Positions 17,425 through 25,066 of a stretch of DNA of 64,000 nt are shown piece after piece; positions within the stretch are counted from its first letter, which is position 1, and every line of letters begins with the position of its first letter. The notes beneath the pieces were generated by a model. That model saw only the letters and a program-made list of their open reading frames with translations, did no database searches and was not told the origin of the DNA. Both the position numbers and the translations under genes were made by a program. Source of the stretch: an uncultured Spirochaetaceae bacterium (GTDB lineage: Bacteria; Spirochaetota; Spirochaetia; Sphaerochaetales; Sphaerochaetaceae); contig CALXKS010000065.1 of NCBI GenBank assembly GCA_944389015.1, forward strand, positions 23,610 through 87,609, read 5' to 3'.

Positions 17425-18183
17425 ATGGCTATCAAGGGGATTATCTTTGATAAGGATGGAACACTCTTCGATTATGGGAAGGTATGGGGTCCTATAGTCC
17501 GCGATGCCATATATGCTGGACTGCAGACGATCCATATCCCTGAAGAGAGGAAGAAGGAATGCGCATATGACTTCATGAGAGTGCTTGGAGTCGATGCCGA
17601 TGGAAACACATATCCGGATGGTGTGATCTTCCGCCATGACAGGCTCATTGCCGCATTCTTCCGCGTGCTTAAGGTCACGCTTCACTATCACATTAATCCC
17701 GTGAAGGTCGGGATGCTCTTCCGCATCTTTCTAAGCAAGGATGAGAAAGGCATCGCAAAGAGAATCTCCACAATGGAATTCCCAGGCGTTGCAGAGGTTT
17801 TCCAGGAAGCTGCCAGCCGCGGCTACAGAATGGGAATAGTCACGAATGACAGCACTGTCTCGACAGAGCTATTCCTGGACAGGATGGGCATCAGGGAATA
17901 TATAACATTCCTCCGGACAAAGGACAGCCAGACAAAGCCGAAACCGAATCCCGAAGCACTCAGGGAGTTCTGTCAGGAAATGGGAATTGAAAGCTCTGAA
18001 GCAGCAATCATCGGAGACACCCTTGTCGATATGGAATTCGGTATCCAGGGCAAGGCCGGCTACAGGATCGCAGTGCTCACCGGATCGGGGGATGTCGAGG
18101 GGCTGGGCAAGAAAGCAGATGCTGTATATCCGACTCTTCATGATGTGCTCAAGGATCCGGTACTGTTTCCGGAGAAGAGCTGA
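17425..18183 (+). CDS. HAD-superfamily phosphatase, phosphoglycolate-phosphatase-like
   Basis: 252-residue haloacid dehalogenase-type hydrolase, subclass IA. Motif I is FDKDGTLFD (8-16, nucleophile Asp9), motif II is IVTND, the conserved Lys lies in TKPKPNPEAL, and motif III is IIGDTLVDMEFG. A helical cap of about 80 residues follows motif I. Substrate unknown; phosphoglycolate, other sugar phosphates or nucleotides are all possible. The TGA overlaps the start of the pseudouridine synthase gene as TGATG, so the two are translated together. No ribosome-binding site before the ATG; it appears leaderless. Confidence 0.85.
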   Translation: MAIKGIIFDKDGTLFDYGKVWGPIVRDAIYAGLQTIHIPEERKKECAYDFMRVLGVDADGNTYPDGVIFRHDRLIAAFFRVLKVTLHYHINPVKVGMLFRIFLSKDEKGIAKRISTMEFPGVAEVFQEAASRGYRMGIVTNDSTVSTELFLDRMGIREYITFLRTKDSQTKPKPNPEALREFCQEMGIESSEAAIIGDTLVDMEFGIQGKAGYRIAVLTGSGDVEGLGKKADAVYPTLHDVLKDPVLFPEKS

Positions 18184-19391
18184 TGGAAGCATTTCTCGAG
18201 ACAGGAAAAGCAATCGAAGAAGCAAAGAACATGGCCAGTGAGATGATCAGGACAGGATCATACTCCTTTCCATCATCAGAGCGATATAAGTTATCATCAC
18301 TGAATAAAAATACCATATTCGGTATAATGATTTGTACAGATAATAATGGAAATGAGAAGATACTCCGTTCTTTCTCCGGAGCGATGAATGGAGAGTACAA
18401 AGTACCCGGATATGTAAACCCTTGCTTCTCGGTCAATGCTTTCAAAGAGATCGAAAGGGAGTACAGTCCAAGAATCCACGATGCTGATGAGAACGGCAGG
18501 AAGATGCTTTCAAGGGAATGCCTTGGGAAAATCAATGCACTGTACGCCTTCTCCACATGGGATGGCAGGACAATCGGCATGCCAGACAAGGCCCCTACAG
18601 GGACAGGGGACTGTGCTGGATTGAAGCTTATAAACTCCGCGCTGAGGAAGAGGCAGGAGATCAGAGGACTTGCAGAATTCATGATCCAGGAGGATGGCAG
18701 CATACACACATTCCCGCCATGCAGGGAGCGATGCTCCCTTCTCCTTCCTTCCATGCTCGGGCTCGACATAATCTATGCAGATTCAAGCATAGCTGTGATC
18801 AACAAGGGAGCCGGTATGCTTTCGGTCCCCGGGCGCGGAGAGGATAAGCTTGATAGCGCCTCTTACCGTTTCCATGCGCTCTTTCCATCATCCCCCGAGC
18901 AGTGCTTTGTGCACAGACTGGATATGGATACTTCAGGACTTCTCGTCATGGCATTCACAAAAGATGCCCATAGAAAGCTCTCTATGGCATTTGAGAGCAG
19001 GGAGGTCCATAAAGAGTACGAAGCTCTTCTTGAAGGTGTGCTGACAGAAGACGAGGGGATCATCGACATGCCGATGAGGCTGGATACAGATAACAGACCC
19101 TTCCAGATCATCGACTATGAGAAAGGCAAGAAAGCCGTGACAAGATGGAAACGACTTGGAATAACAATCATGAATGGAAGGAAGCTGACAAGAGTACGGT
19201 TCTTCCCAGAGACGGGCAGGACTCACCAGCTGAGAGTGCACTCTGCGGCAATAGGCCATCCGATAGCAGGAGACAGGCTGTATGGAACAAGACACGAAGG
19301 AGAAAGGCTGATGCTCCATGCCGCAGCAATAGCATTCATGCATCCAGAATCTGGTGAGAAGGTAAGCTTCAGCTCTCCTGCTCCTTTCTGA
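18183..19391 (+). CDS. RluA-family RNA pseudouridine synthase with extra N-terminal domain
   Basis: 402 residues. The C-terminal half (about 195-402) is the RluA catalytic domain: DIIYADSSIAVINKGAGMLS, active-site HRLDMDTSGLL (Asp247), and GRTHQLRVHSAAIGHPIAGD. The N-terminal 190 residues are a separate domain with PTGTGDC (138-144) and PPCRERC (178-184). That Cys pattern also occurs in long RluA-like proteins of gamma-proteobacteria, where similar text reads GTG(D/E)C..PKLL and C..KC..(L)P.ML. The cysteines could bind a metal. The RNA target is unknown. The gene overlaps the HAD phosphatase gene upstream and converges with the PHP gene (23 shared bases). Confidence 0.88.
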   Translation: MEAFLETGKAIEEAKNMASEMIRTGSYSFPSSERYKLSSLNKNTIFGIMICTDNNGNEKILRSFSGAMNGEYKVPGYVNPCFSVNAFKEIEREYSPRIHDADENGRKMLSRECLGKINALYAFSTWDGRTIGMPDKAPTGTGDCAGLKLINSALRKRQEIRGLAEFMIQEDGSIHTFPPCRERCSLLLPSMLGLDIIYADSSIAVINKGAGMLSVPGRGEDKLDSASYRFHALFPSSPEQCFVHRLDMDTSGLLVMAFTKDAHRKLSMAFESREVHKEYEALLEGVLTEDEGIIDMPMRLDTDNRPFQIIDYEKGKKAVTRWKRLGITIMNGRKLTRVRFFPETGRTHQLRVHSAAIGHPIAGDRLYGTRHEGERLMLHAAAIAFMHPESGEKVSFSSPAPF

Positions 19392-20157
19392 AAGCTATCC
19401 GGCCATCCTTGACATAGGGATCAAGGACATCGAATCCGGAATCGGATGCGAATGCACGGCAGAAAGGAAGCGTCCTGTCAAGATTCTTCACGGTATGTGC
19501 ATCAGATGAGATAACAGCAGTGCTGACATAATCCCTGGCTATATGCCAGAAGCACGGGGAGGGATATCCCTCCGATTCATCGTTTCCCTTCAGCAGTCCG
19601 TTTCCATTGATCTCCAGAGGGATGGAAAGCTCTGCTGCAGCAGAAGCTATTGTGATCGCGGCCTCCTCTGCCACCTTGTCGAACCGGCGCCTGCATAGAA
19701 AGACATCTGGATGGGCAAGAAAGCTTATAAGGCCCGTCTCCATGACCTTCACCGCTGCATCCGCATACCGTCTGACATCATCGTCGGAGAATCCCGGATT
19801 GAATGGGGTATGGTAGGTTCCATCCGGACAAGCTACGAAATGGACTCCTGCTATAAGATAATCAACATGCTCCAAAACCGTTCTGAAATAGCTGTCGAAC
19901 TCCTCTGAATAATCGATCTCATACCCAAGGAGAACGGGGAAGGAATGCTCAGAGGCCCTTGCCCTCACATCCTTCTCATATGTCCCCATCATGGCGAAAG
20001 GCATGCGCGTCCTATGGAAAAGCTCCGTAGGAAACGGACAATGCTCAGAAAAGCCAAGGACCTCGAAACCTTCAGCTGATGCATAGTCAGCATATTCGGC
20101 AATCTCTCCCGAACCATGGCCGCAGTAATGGGAGTGCGTATGGAGATTGTAAAGCAT
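19369..20157 (-). CDS. PHP-domain phosphoesterase, histidinol-phosphatase (HisJ/HisK)-like
   Basis: 262-residue PHP-fold metal-dependent phosphoesterase. Metal ligands appear in order: NLHTHSHYCGHG near residue 4, GYEIDY, the AGVHF segment, FLAHPDVF and SSDAH near the C-terminus. Closest by pattern to histidinol-phosphatase of the PHP type, but no other his gene is nearby, so the substrate is uncertain. The ATG at 20157 follows a GATAAT box by six bases; the TTG at 20193 that would extend the frame is the -35 of that promoter. It overlaps the 3' end of the pseudouridine synthase gene. Confidence 0.82.
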   Translation of the reverse strand: MLYNLHTHSHYCGHGSGEIAEYADYASAEGFEVLGFSEHCPFPTELFHRTRMPFAMMGTYEKDVRARASEHSFPVLLGYEIDYSEEFDSYFRTVLEHVDYLIAGVHFVACPDGTYHTPFNPGFSDDDVRRYADAAVKVMETGLISFLAHPDVFLCRRRFDKVAEEAAITIASAAAELSIPLEINGNGLLKGNDESEGYPSPCFWHIARDYVSTAVISSDAHTVKNLDRTLPFCRAFASDSGFDVLDPYVKDGRIAFRKEQES

Positions 20158-20163
20158 GGCAAT

Positions 20164-20193
20164 ATTATCCCACTCATCGGGAGAAGCTATCAA
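20164..20193 (-). promoter_or_regulatory. Promoter of the PHP gene (leaderless type)
   Basis: Minus strand TTGATA (20188-20193), 18-base spacer, GATAAT (20164-20169), six bases before the ATG. Located at the 3' end of the preceding coiled-coil gene. Confidence 0.6.
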
Positions 20194-21160
20194 GACGCAG
20201 GCGGAGTCTATCGATTTCCTCCTTTATTCCCGCAATCTCGTCATCGATCCTCGCCTTTTCAGCCTCCAGTATCCGTATCTTCTTCTCCTCGCTCTCAATC
20301 ATTGCCCTTACGCTGTCAGCTCTTTCCTTCTTTCTGAGAACCATTCTTCTATCGATCAGGGCACTGTAGCGATCATGCTCTGAGAGAAGAGCCTGCAGCA
20401 TATCAAGAATAGACGAAGGGGTGCTCTCGGATATCCATTCAGAACCATTCTCATAGAGATAGGAACCGAAGCTTACGAATTTCCTCTCCTCTTCAGCCTG
20501 CAGCTTAGCAAGATTCCGCCTGCTGTCCTCAAGTCCCTGTCTGACAGACATTGAGTAGGACTGCTTATTATCATCAAGGTAGTCAGAAAGCTCAGTTATC
20601 CTGCCGACAAGCACTGCATCTTTCCTCTGAATCTCCCTTATTTCTCCCAGCAGCTCCTTCGCCCCACCCTGCATGCGGCTATCGAGATTCTCCTCAAGAA
20701 CCCTGGAAGCATAGGACAGGAACCTGTCATCGCTGCTTTTCCTGGCAAAGCGGGACAGGAAGCTTTTCCTCCCCTCTGTACTGCTTGAGATATCATTATA
20801 GATAGCAGAGAAGCAATCCTTATCAAGAAGAGCGAATGAGCACTGTTCATAGAGGACCGCTCCAAGCCTGATAGAGAGAAGCCGCATAGAGCTCTGCAGA
20901 GCCTTCTCCTCCCTCTCCACAGCTGTCTTCTCAGCCTTCCTAGCCTCATAGTCAGCAATGAAAGCCTTGACCTCTGCCAGCTCCTCTTCGGCCTTCTGTC
21001 TCAGAGAGACAGCTGTACGGCAGTCCTCGATAAGCTTTGTTCCTTCTTCTACAGCAAGTGTTTCAGCCGCGACTCCAAGACTGTAGGACAGACTCCTGAG
21101 ACGCGCTGTCGATGCCTCGATCATCTTCTCATTCTCAGCTTCAAGATCCAATGATGCCAT
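20174..21160 (-). CDS. Coiled-coil protein of unknown function
   Basis: 328 residues, not recognised. No signal peptide or transmembrane segment, so cytoplasmic. Three predicted coiled-coil stretches: about 10-105 (rich in Glu, Lys, Ala), about 165-230 and about 265-325 with leucine/isoleucine heptads (EEKKIRILEAEKARIDDEIAGIKEEIDRLRLRL). Between the first two lies a less regular part with SSSTEGRKSFLSRFARKSSDDRFLSY. It could be a structural or scaffold protein. TAGACT lies six bases before the ATG and there is no ribosome-binding site. Downstream is the PHP gene with its own promoter. Confidence 0.7.
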   Translation of the reverse strand: MASLDLEAENEKMIEASTARLRSLSYSLGVAAETLAVEEGTKLIEDCRTAVSLRQKAEEELAEVKAFIADYEARKAEKTAVEREEKALQSSMRLLSIRLGAVLYEQCSFALLDKDCFSAIYNDISSSTEGRKSFLSRFARKSSDDRFLSYASRVLEENLDSRMQGGAKELLGEIREIQRKDAVLVGRITELSDYLDDNKQSYSMSVRQGLEDSRRNLAKLQAEEERKFVSFGSYLYENGSEWISESTPSSILDMLQALLSEHDRYSALIDRRMVLRKKERADSVRAMIESEEKKIRILEAEKARIDDEIAGIKEEIDRLRLRLDSFSR

Positions 21161-21166
21161 AAAGAA

Positions 21167-21195
21167 AGTCTAGCATATCAGCCTCTCCTGCAAAA
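21167..21195 (-). promoter_or_regulatory. Promoter of the coiled-coil gene (leaderless type)
   Basis: Minus strand TGC-TAGACT (-10 at 21167-21172) six bases before the ATG; weak -35 TTTTGC (21190-21195) at 17 bases. Confidence 0.5.
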
Positions 21196-21314
21196 GCCGC
21201 GCAATTGACAAGAACACCCGTGAAAACATATGCTAAACATCGCTGAGGAAGTCCGTCATATAGGAAACTCCTCAATACTGCCCAATACCCATACTGAGGG
21301 CAGAGATCAAACCA

Positions 21315-21320
21315 TAAAAT
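21315..21320 (+). promoter_or_regulatory. -10 box of the RNA-binding protein gene (leaderless type)
   Basis: TAAAAT ending eight bases before the ATG at 21329; no clear -35 and no Shine-Dalgarno site before the ATG. Confidence 0.45.
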
Positions 21321-21328
21321 GGTAAATC

Positions 21329-21892
21329 ATGGAGAATTTCATGGAAAAGGAAGAAGTGAAGGGCCTTTCGGAAGAGGAGCTTACCGCACGGATTGCAACC
21401 CTGATGCAGGGAATGAAGAGCGCAGATCCTGTGGAGGTCGAGAGAGTCAGGGCCATTGTCAGAAAGAATGTCTCATTCTTTGAAAGAAGCGCTTTTGCAG
21501 CTTATCTGCTGATGAATGCATCAAAGCCATCTGCCAGACAGGAGAGAAAGAGAGAAAGAGAGAAGGCGGAAAAGCCAGAGAGAGCTGATAAGAGCGAGAA
21601 GCAGGAAGGGCTGAAGGAGACAGAGTCCCAGAAAGCAGAGAAAGCCATACCCGCTGGAGCCAAGACAATCTACATTGATGTAGGCAAGATGAAGCATCTC
21701 TATCCGAAGGATCTCTCGAAGCGCCTTCAGGCAGAGCTGGGAATCACACGCGATGATATCTACATGATCCGCATCCACGACAAGTACTCTTTTGTGACTA
21801 TGAGCGAAGAGAACTGCCAGAAAGCCATCGAGAAGCTTACAGGCCAGGATATAAACGGAAGAATCGCGAAAGTGGCATTCTCCAACAAATGA
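21329..21892 (+). CDS. DbpA-type RNA-binding domain protein
   Basis: 187 residues in three parts. Residues 1-65 are helical (LSEEELTARIATLMQGM, FFERSAFAAYLLM); 66-108 are a low-complexity Lys/Glu/Arg linker; about 110-184 form a domain resembling the C-terminal RNA-binding domain of DEAD-box helicases such as DbpA: KTIYIDVGKMKHLYPKDL, a Tyr-Ser-Phe-Val core and a final GRIAKVAFS. No helicase motors are present, so this is a free-standing RNA-binding module. A second in-frame ATG lies at 21341. Its TGA overlaps the ATG of the metallo-beta-lactamase gene, so the two form an operon. Confidence 0.78.
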   Translation: MENFMEKEEVKGLSEEELTARIATLMQGMKSADPVEVERVRAIVRKNVSFFERSAFAAYLLMNASKPSARQERKREREKAEKPERADKSEKQEGLKETESQKAEKAIPAGAKTIYIDVGKMKHLYPKDLSKRLQAELGITRDDIYMIRIHDKYSFVTMSEENCQKAIEKLTGQDINGRIAKVAFSNK

Positions 21893-22527
21893 AGATACAG
21901 ACAATCGTTGCCGGCGATTTCGGCACAGACGCATACATTGTCTATGATTATGATGGGAACAGGTGCATTCTTGTGGATGCGCCGTTTCCTTATGATAAGG
22001 CCATTGGATTCATTGCATCAGAAGGCCTTCATCCTGAAGCACTGCTCCTTACACACGGTCATTTTGATCATATATTCGGCATCCCTGCATTGCTGGCAGC
22101 TTATCCGGAAACCGAAATCCGCATCAATGAGAATGACATGCATTTCCTGGAGAACGGCGCCGAGGAATCTTTGAGCATGGCTTCCGCGATGTCCCCGATG
22201 ATGGCTGACCGCATCGCATCATGCGCTCCGCTGATGCCGGATGGGCTTGTTGCATACAAAGAAAGGTACAGTATGTTCGATATCATCAAGACCCCGGGGC
22301 ACACATCAGGATCCGTATGCATCTATTCTGAGAAGGAGAAGATCCTATTCTCTGGCGATACGCTCTTCATGTACGGAGTCGGAAGAACGGATCTCGGCGG
22401 CAACAGCATGGAACTGAGCGCATCTCTGAAGAAACTCATGGCACTTCCAGGAGACACAGTCGTTCTTCCAGGTCATGGCATGAGCACATCCATTGAAAGA
22501 GAGAGGAAGGGCAATCCCTTCCTCTGA
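21889..22527 (+). CDS. Metallo-beta-lactamase-fold hydrolase, glyoxalase II-like
   Basis: 212-residue enzyme of the MBL fold. The zinc-binding motif THGHFDH (HxHxDH) lies at about 56-62, further ligands in TPGHTSGS, FSGDTLFMYGVGRTDL and the C-terminal LPGHG. This pattern fits small hydroxyacylglutathione hydrolase-like enzymes, which act on thioesters; a nucleic-acid role is less likely because the beta-CASP domain is absent. Translationally coupled to the RNA-binding protein gene. It ends on the base directly before the convergent DksA-like gene. Confidence 0.88.
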   Translation: MKIQTIVAGDFGTDAYIVYDYDGNRCILVDAPFPYDKAIGFIASEGLHPEALLLTHGHFDHIFGIPALLAAYPETEIRINENDMHFLENGAEESLSMASAMSPMMADRIASCAPLMPDGLVAYKERYSMFDIIKTPGHTSGSVCIYSEKEKILFSGDTLFMYGVGRTDLGGNSMELSASLKKLMALPGDTVVLPGHGMSTSIERERKGNPFL

Positions 22528-22890
22528 TCAGATACCACCGCTTAACTTCTCATTCGCAGACTTGCAGTCAACGCAGAGAACAGCCTCGGGAATTGCCCTG
22601 AGCCTGCCTTCGGGTATCTTCTTGCCGCACTGCAGGCAATAGCCGTATTTGCCGTCGCCGATACGCTTGAGAGCACCCTCTATAGCCTTGAGCTTCTTTG
22701 CATCCATGGCATTGAGAGCCTCCATCTTCCTGTAAGCGCCCTCATCGGAAGCAAGATCGCTTGAATCACCACGTCCTGATGAGGCAAAAGCCTCAGAACG
22801 GAAATCATCTCCTTCGCTATTGAGCTTTGAAAGAAGCTCATCTCTTTCCTTCAGCAGCAGTTCCTGCATCTCCTGGGTAAATGCATCCAT
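22528..22890 (-). CDS. DksA/TraR-family C4 zinc-finger protein
   Basis: 120 residues: N-terminal helical hairpin (about 1-80) and a C-terminal zinc finger with C85/C88 (CLQC) and C106/C109 (CVDC). The acidic tip of the hairpin contains DSSDLASDE, similar to the region by which DksA reaches the RNA polymerase active site. A role in stringent-type transcription control is plausible but unproven; short TraR-like homologues with other roles exist. The ATG at 22890 is preceded by AGGGGG; a TTG two codons upstream is less likely. It may be the last gene of the AI-2E permease - thrH - small membrane protein series. Confidence 0.85.
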   Translation of the reverse strand: MDAFTQEMQELLLKERDELLSKLNSEGDDFRSEAFASSGRGDSSDLASDEGAYRKMEALNAMDAKKLKAIEGALKRIGDGKYGYCLQCGKKIPEGRLRAIPEAVLCVDCKSANEKLSGGI

Positions 22891-22942
22891 ACACAACCCC
22901 CTTTGTGAATCGAATTAAATGTGCATGCGTTTCTCGTAGTAG

Positions 22943-23170
22943 TCAAGAGGAAATATGTGGATTATCGATGTTTTCCTTCTTCATATCACTCACATAACGC
23001 CATGATAACCTTACAACAGCATAGGAAACCACAAGATAGACAACGAAAACAGCAAAGGCTATCCATCTGGGACCGGTATAGACCGTTCCAAGCAGTATAA
23101 AGCCAGCAGTCATTCCTGCCATCAGCATGACTATCGAGATCACAAACTTCCGTATACGTTTATTCTGCAT
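22943..23170 (-). CDS. Small two-helix membrane protein
   Basis: 75 residues, not recognised. A basic N-terminus (MQNKRIRK) is followed by two hydrophobic segments (about 9-29 and 35-54), then a charged cytoplasmic tail (DMKKENID). The positive-inside rule places both ends in the cytoplasm. The start overlaps the end of thrH by 11 bases, which supports genuine coupled translation. Confidence 0.6.
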   Translation of the reverse strand: MQNKRIRKFVISIVMLMAGMTAGFILLGTVYTGPRWIAFAVFVVYLVVSYAVVRLSWRYVSDMKKENIDNPHISS

Positions 23171-23768
23171 CTCTGAAACGCCTTACAGCAGCAATGAGAT
23201 CATCATATTCCGTAACGATTTCCAGATCCTTTTCCTCTCTGAGGATATTCTCAGGAGCACGGAAAAGGCATCCCCCATCCGCTTCGCGTATCATAGCGAT
23301 ATCATTGTAGCTATCACCAGCAGCGAATGTTCTGAAACCCATATGCCTGAACCCCTCTATAGCTTTCTTCTTGCCATTTTCCGCACGCATATTTATTCCT
23401 GTTATGCTTCCATCGCTGTCAACCCTGAGCGAATTGCACAGAATCGTGGGGTAATCAAGCTGACGCATCAGCGGCAGAGCGAACTCAGTGAAAGTATCGG
23501 AGAGAATCACAAGCTGTGTCATCTCGCGGAGCTTCATGACAAAATCATAGGCCCCGGGAAGAGGCTTGATGCCGGCTATCACATCCTGGATATCGGAAAG
23601 GCATAGACCATGGCTCTTCAGTATTCCGATGCGGTAATCCATCAGCTTATGGTAATCAGGCTCATCGCGTGTCGTTATCCTGAGCTCTTCTATTCCGGTC
23701 TTCTCAGCGAATGCAATCCAGATCTCGGGGACAAGAACCCCCTCAAGGTCAAGGCAGACTATCTCCAT
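23160..23768 (-). CDS. thrH: ThrH: phosphoserine phosphatase / homoserine phosphotransferase
   Basis: HAD-family enzyme of 202 residues closely matching the ThrH pattern of Pseudomonas: starts MEIVCLDLEGVLVPEIWI with the motif I variant DLEG (Asp7, Glu9), motif II LSDTF, the LMRQL segment, and motif III AAGDSYNDIAM. ThrH dephosphorylates phosphoserine and can transfer the phosphate to homoserine. GGAGGAG precedes the ATG. It lies nine bases after the AI-2E-family permease gene and overlaps the small membrane protein gene. Confidence 0.92.
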   Translation of the reverse strand: MEIVCLDLEGVLVPEIWIAFAEKTGIEELRITTRDEPDYHKLMDYRIGILKSHGLCLSDIQDVIAGIKPLPGAYDFVMKLREMTQLVILSDTFTEFALPLMRQLDYPTILCNSLRVDSDGSITGINMRAENGKKKAIEGFRHMGFRTFAAGDSYNDIAMIREADGGCLFRAPENILREEKDLEIVTEYDDLIAAVRRFRDAE

Positions 23769-23777
23769 GGCTCCTCC

Positions 23778-24947
23778 CTATTTATCGATTCCCATCTCCT
23801 CAGGAAGCTCTATGTCATCACCCTCATGGGACATCTGATTCCTTCTCTTCCGTTTCTTATCGAAATCACGGCGATAGTACCTGCCTTCTGAAAGAAGTAT
23901 CGCTATCGGTCTGAGTGATGGTATATTGGCACAGACAATCTGTATAGTCGAAGTAAGAGGAACTGCCAGGAACATTCCTGCAAGCCCCCATATATAACCC
24001 CATACAGCAAGTGCTACGAGTATAACAAGAGGAGAGATATTCAGCTGCACTCCCTGAAGCTTAGGGTCAATGATATTCCCGACGACCATCTCGATGCCGA
24101 TCATAAGGACTGTCACATAGATCACATTGCTCCAGTCAGGTGCGAACTGGATAAGAGCCATGATTATCGTTCCAGCTGTGCATATGATCGATCCGATAGT
24201 CGGGATGAAGTTCAGGATAACGGCAAGCACACCCCATACCAGAGCGAAATCAAGACCCGTGATAATAGCGGCAAAGTAGAAAAGCACACCTGTTATAAGG
24301 CTGATGATCAGCTTAAGGAACGTGTACTTCGCCGTCTGCCTGTTCATCCTTGCAATCATCTGGGAGACTCTCTGGACCTTTCCTCTTGGAAGAGCTGCCA
24401 TAAGCTTAGGCAGGATTGTCTGCCTCTCAAGAATCAGGAACAGAAGGTAAAGCAGGACAAGCATAGCATCGGAGATTATGGAAATGAACTTGCCTGATAT
24501 CGAGGTGAGCGACGACATAGCAACGCCATACCAGTTGATGTCCAGATAGGCCAGCAGGCTGAATGAAGCAGGATCTTCTTCCAGATAAGGTGCTATGAAT
24601 GCTGACAGCTGCCTATCAAGCAGCTGGACTCTGACAGCATATGCAGGCAGACCTGTATCGGACTGAAGCAGCATGTTAACCATCACAAAGAAGATATAGC
24701 CGAAGAGGATGAATACCGCCACGACGAGGACCAGTGTGATGATCATTGAGATCCACCGGGGAATACGCATCTTGTCCATTCTGGAAAGAACTGGGTTGAC
24801 TACGATGAACACAAAGAGCGCGATGACCAGCGGAATCATTATATTCGCAGTCAATTTAAGAATATAAAGTATGAGAACTGCGCCGAAACCGATAAGTATG
24901 TTCCTTATCTGACGTCCGGTACTATCATTAGGCTGCGAAAGATTCAT
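23778..24947 (-). CDS. AI-2E-family transporter (PF01594), paralogue 1
   Basis: 389-residue polytopic permease with about seven to eight hydrophobic segments and the family arrangement: an N-terminal pair of helices, an amphipathic loop, then helices with GLDFALVWGVLAVILNFIPTIGSIIC, IDPKLQGVQLNISPLVILV and WGYIWGLAGMFLAVPLTS. The family includes TqsA and putative sodium/proton antiporters or peptidoglycan-precursor-related permeases, so the name does not define the substrate. The C-terminal tail is basic (KKRKRRN) and cytoplasmic. A perfect TATAAT ends six bases before the ATG, without a ribosome-binding site. A second paralogue is at 51.4 kb. Confidence 0.88.
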   Translation of the reverse strand: MNLSQPNDSTGRQIRNILIGFGAVLILYILKLTANIMIPLVIALFVFIVVNPVLSRMDKMRIPRWISMIITLVLVVAVFILFGYIFFVMVNMLLQSDTGLPAYAVRVQLLDRQLSAFIAPYLEEDPASFSLLAYLDINWYGVAMSSLTSISGKFISIISDAMLVLLYLLFLILERQTILPKLMAALPRGKVQRVSQMIARMNRQTAKYTFLKLIISLITGVLFYFAAIITGLDFALVWGVLAVILNFIPTIGSIICTAGTIIMALIQFAPDWSNVIYVTVLMIGIEMVVGNIIDPKLQGVQLNISPLVILVALAVWGYIWGLAGMFLAVPLTSTIQIVCANIPSLRPIAILLSEGRYYRRDFDKKRKRRNQMSHEGDDIELPEEMGIDK

Positions 24948-24953
24948 AGGTGG

Positions 24954-24959
24954 ATTATA
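24954..24959 (-). promoter_or_regulatory. -10 box of AI-2E permease gene 1 (leaderless type)
   Basis: Perfect TATAAT on the minus strand, six bases before the ATG at 24947; the -35 is poor. Confidence 0.6.
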
Positions 24960-25066
24960 ATCGATTAATCACAATGATTCCATAAAGTTTGTATCTATTC
25001 GCGTCCTAAATTGTTTTATGGACTTCCACTGCCCCTTGTATTACCTTCAGTACGATGGAGGACGCC

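Noticed and set aside
22900..22955. Promoter TTGACT...TTTAAT before the DksA-like gene
   Set aside because: Spacer of 21 bases is too long; the gene may be read from the thrH transcript.
24960..25066. Possible Rex operator near ldhA (ATTGTGATTAATC)
   Set aside because: Only one half-site resembles TTGTGA; the opposite half is missing, so no redox operator is claimed.
25055..25066. Upstream ATG for ldhA giving four extra residues
   Set aside because: It contains the GGAGG that serves the ATG at 25067.
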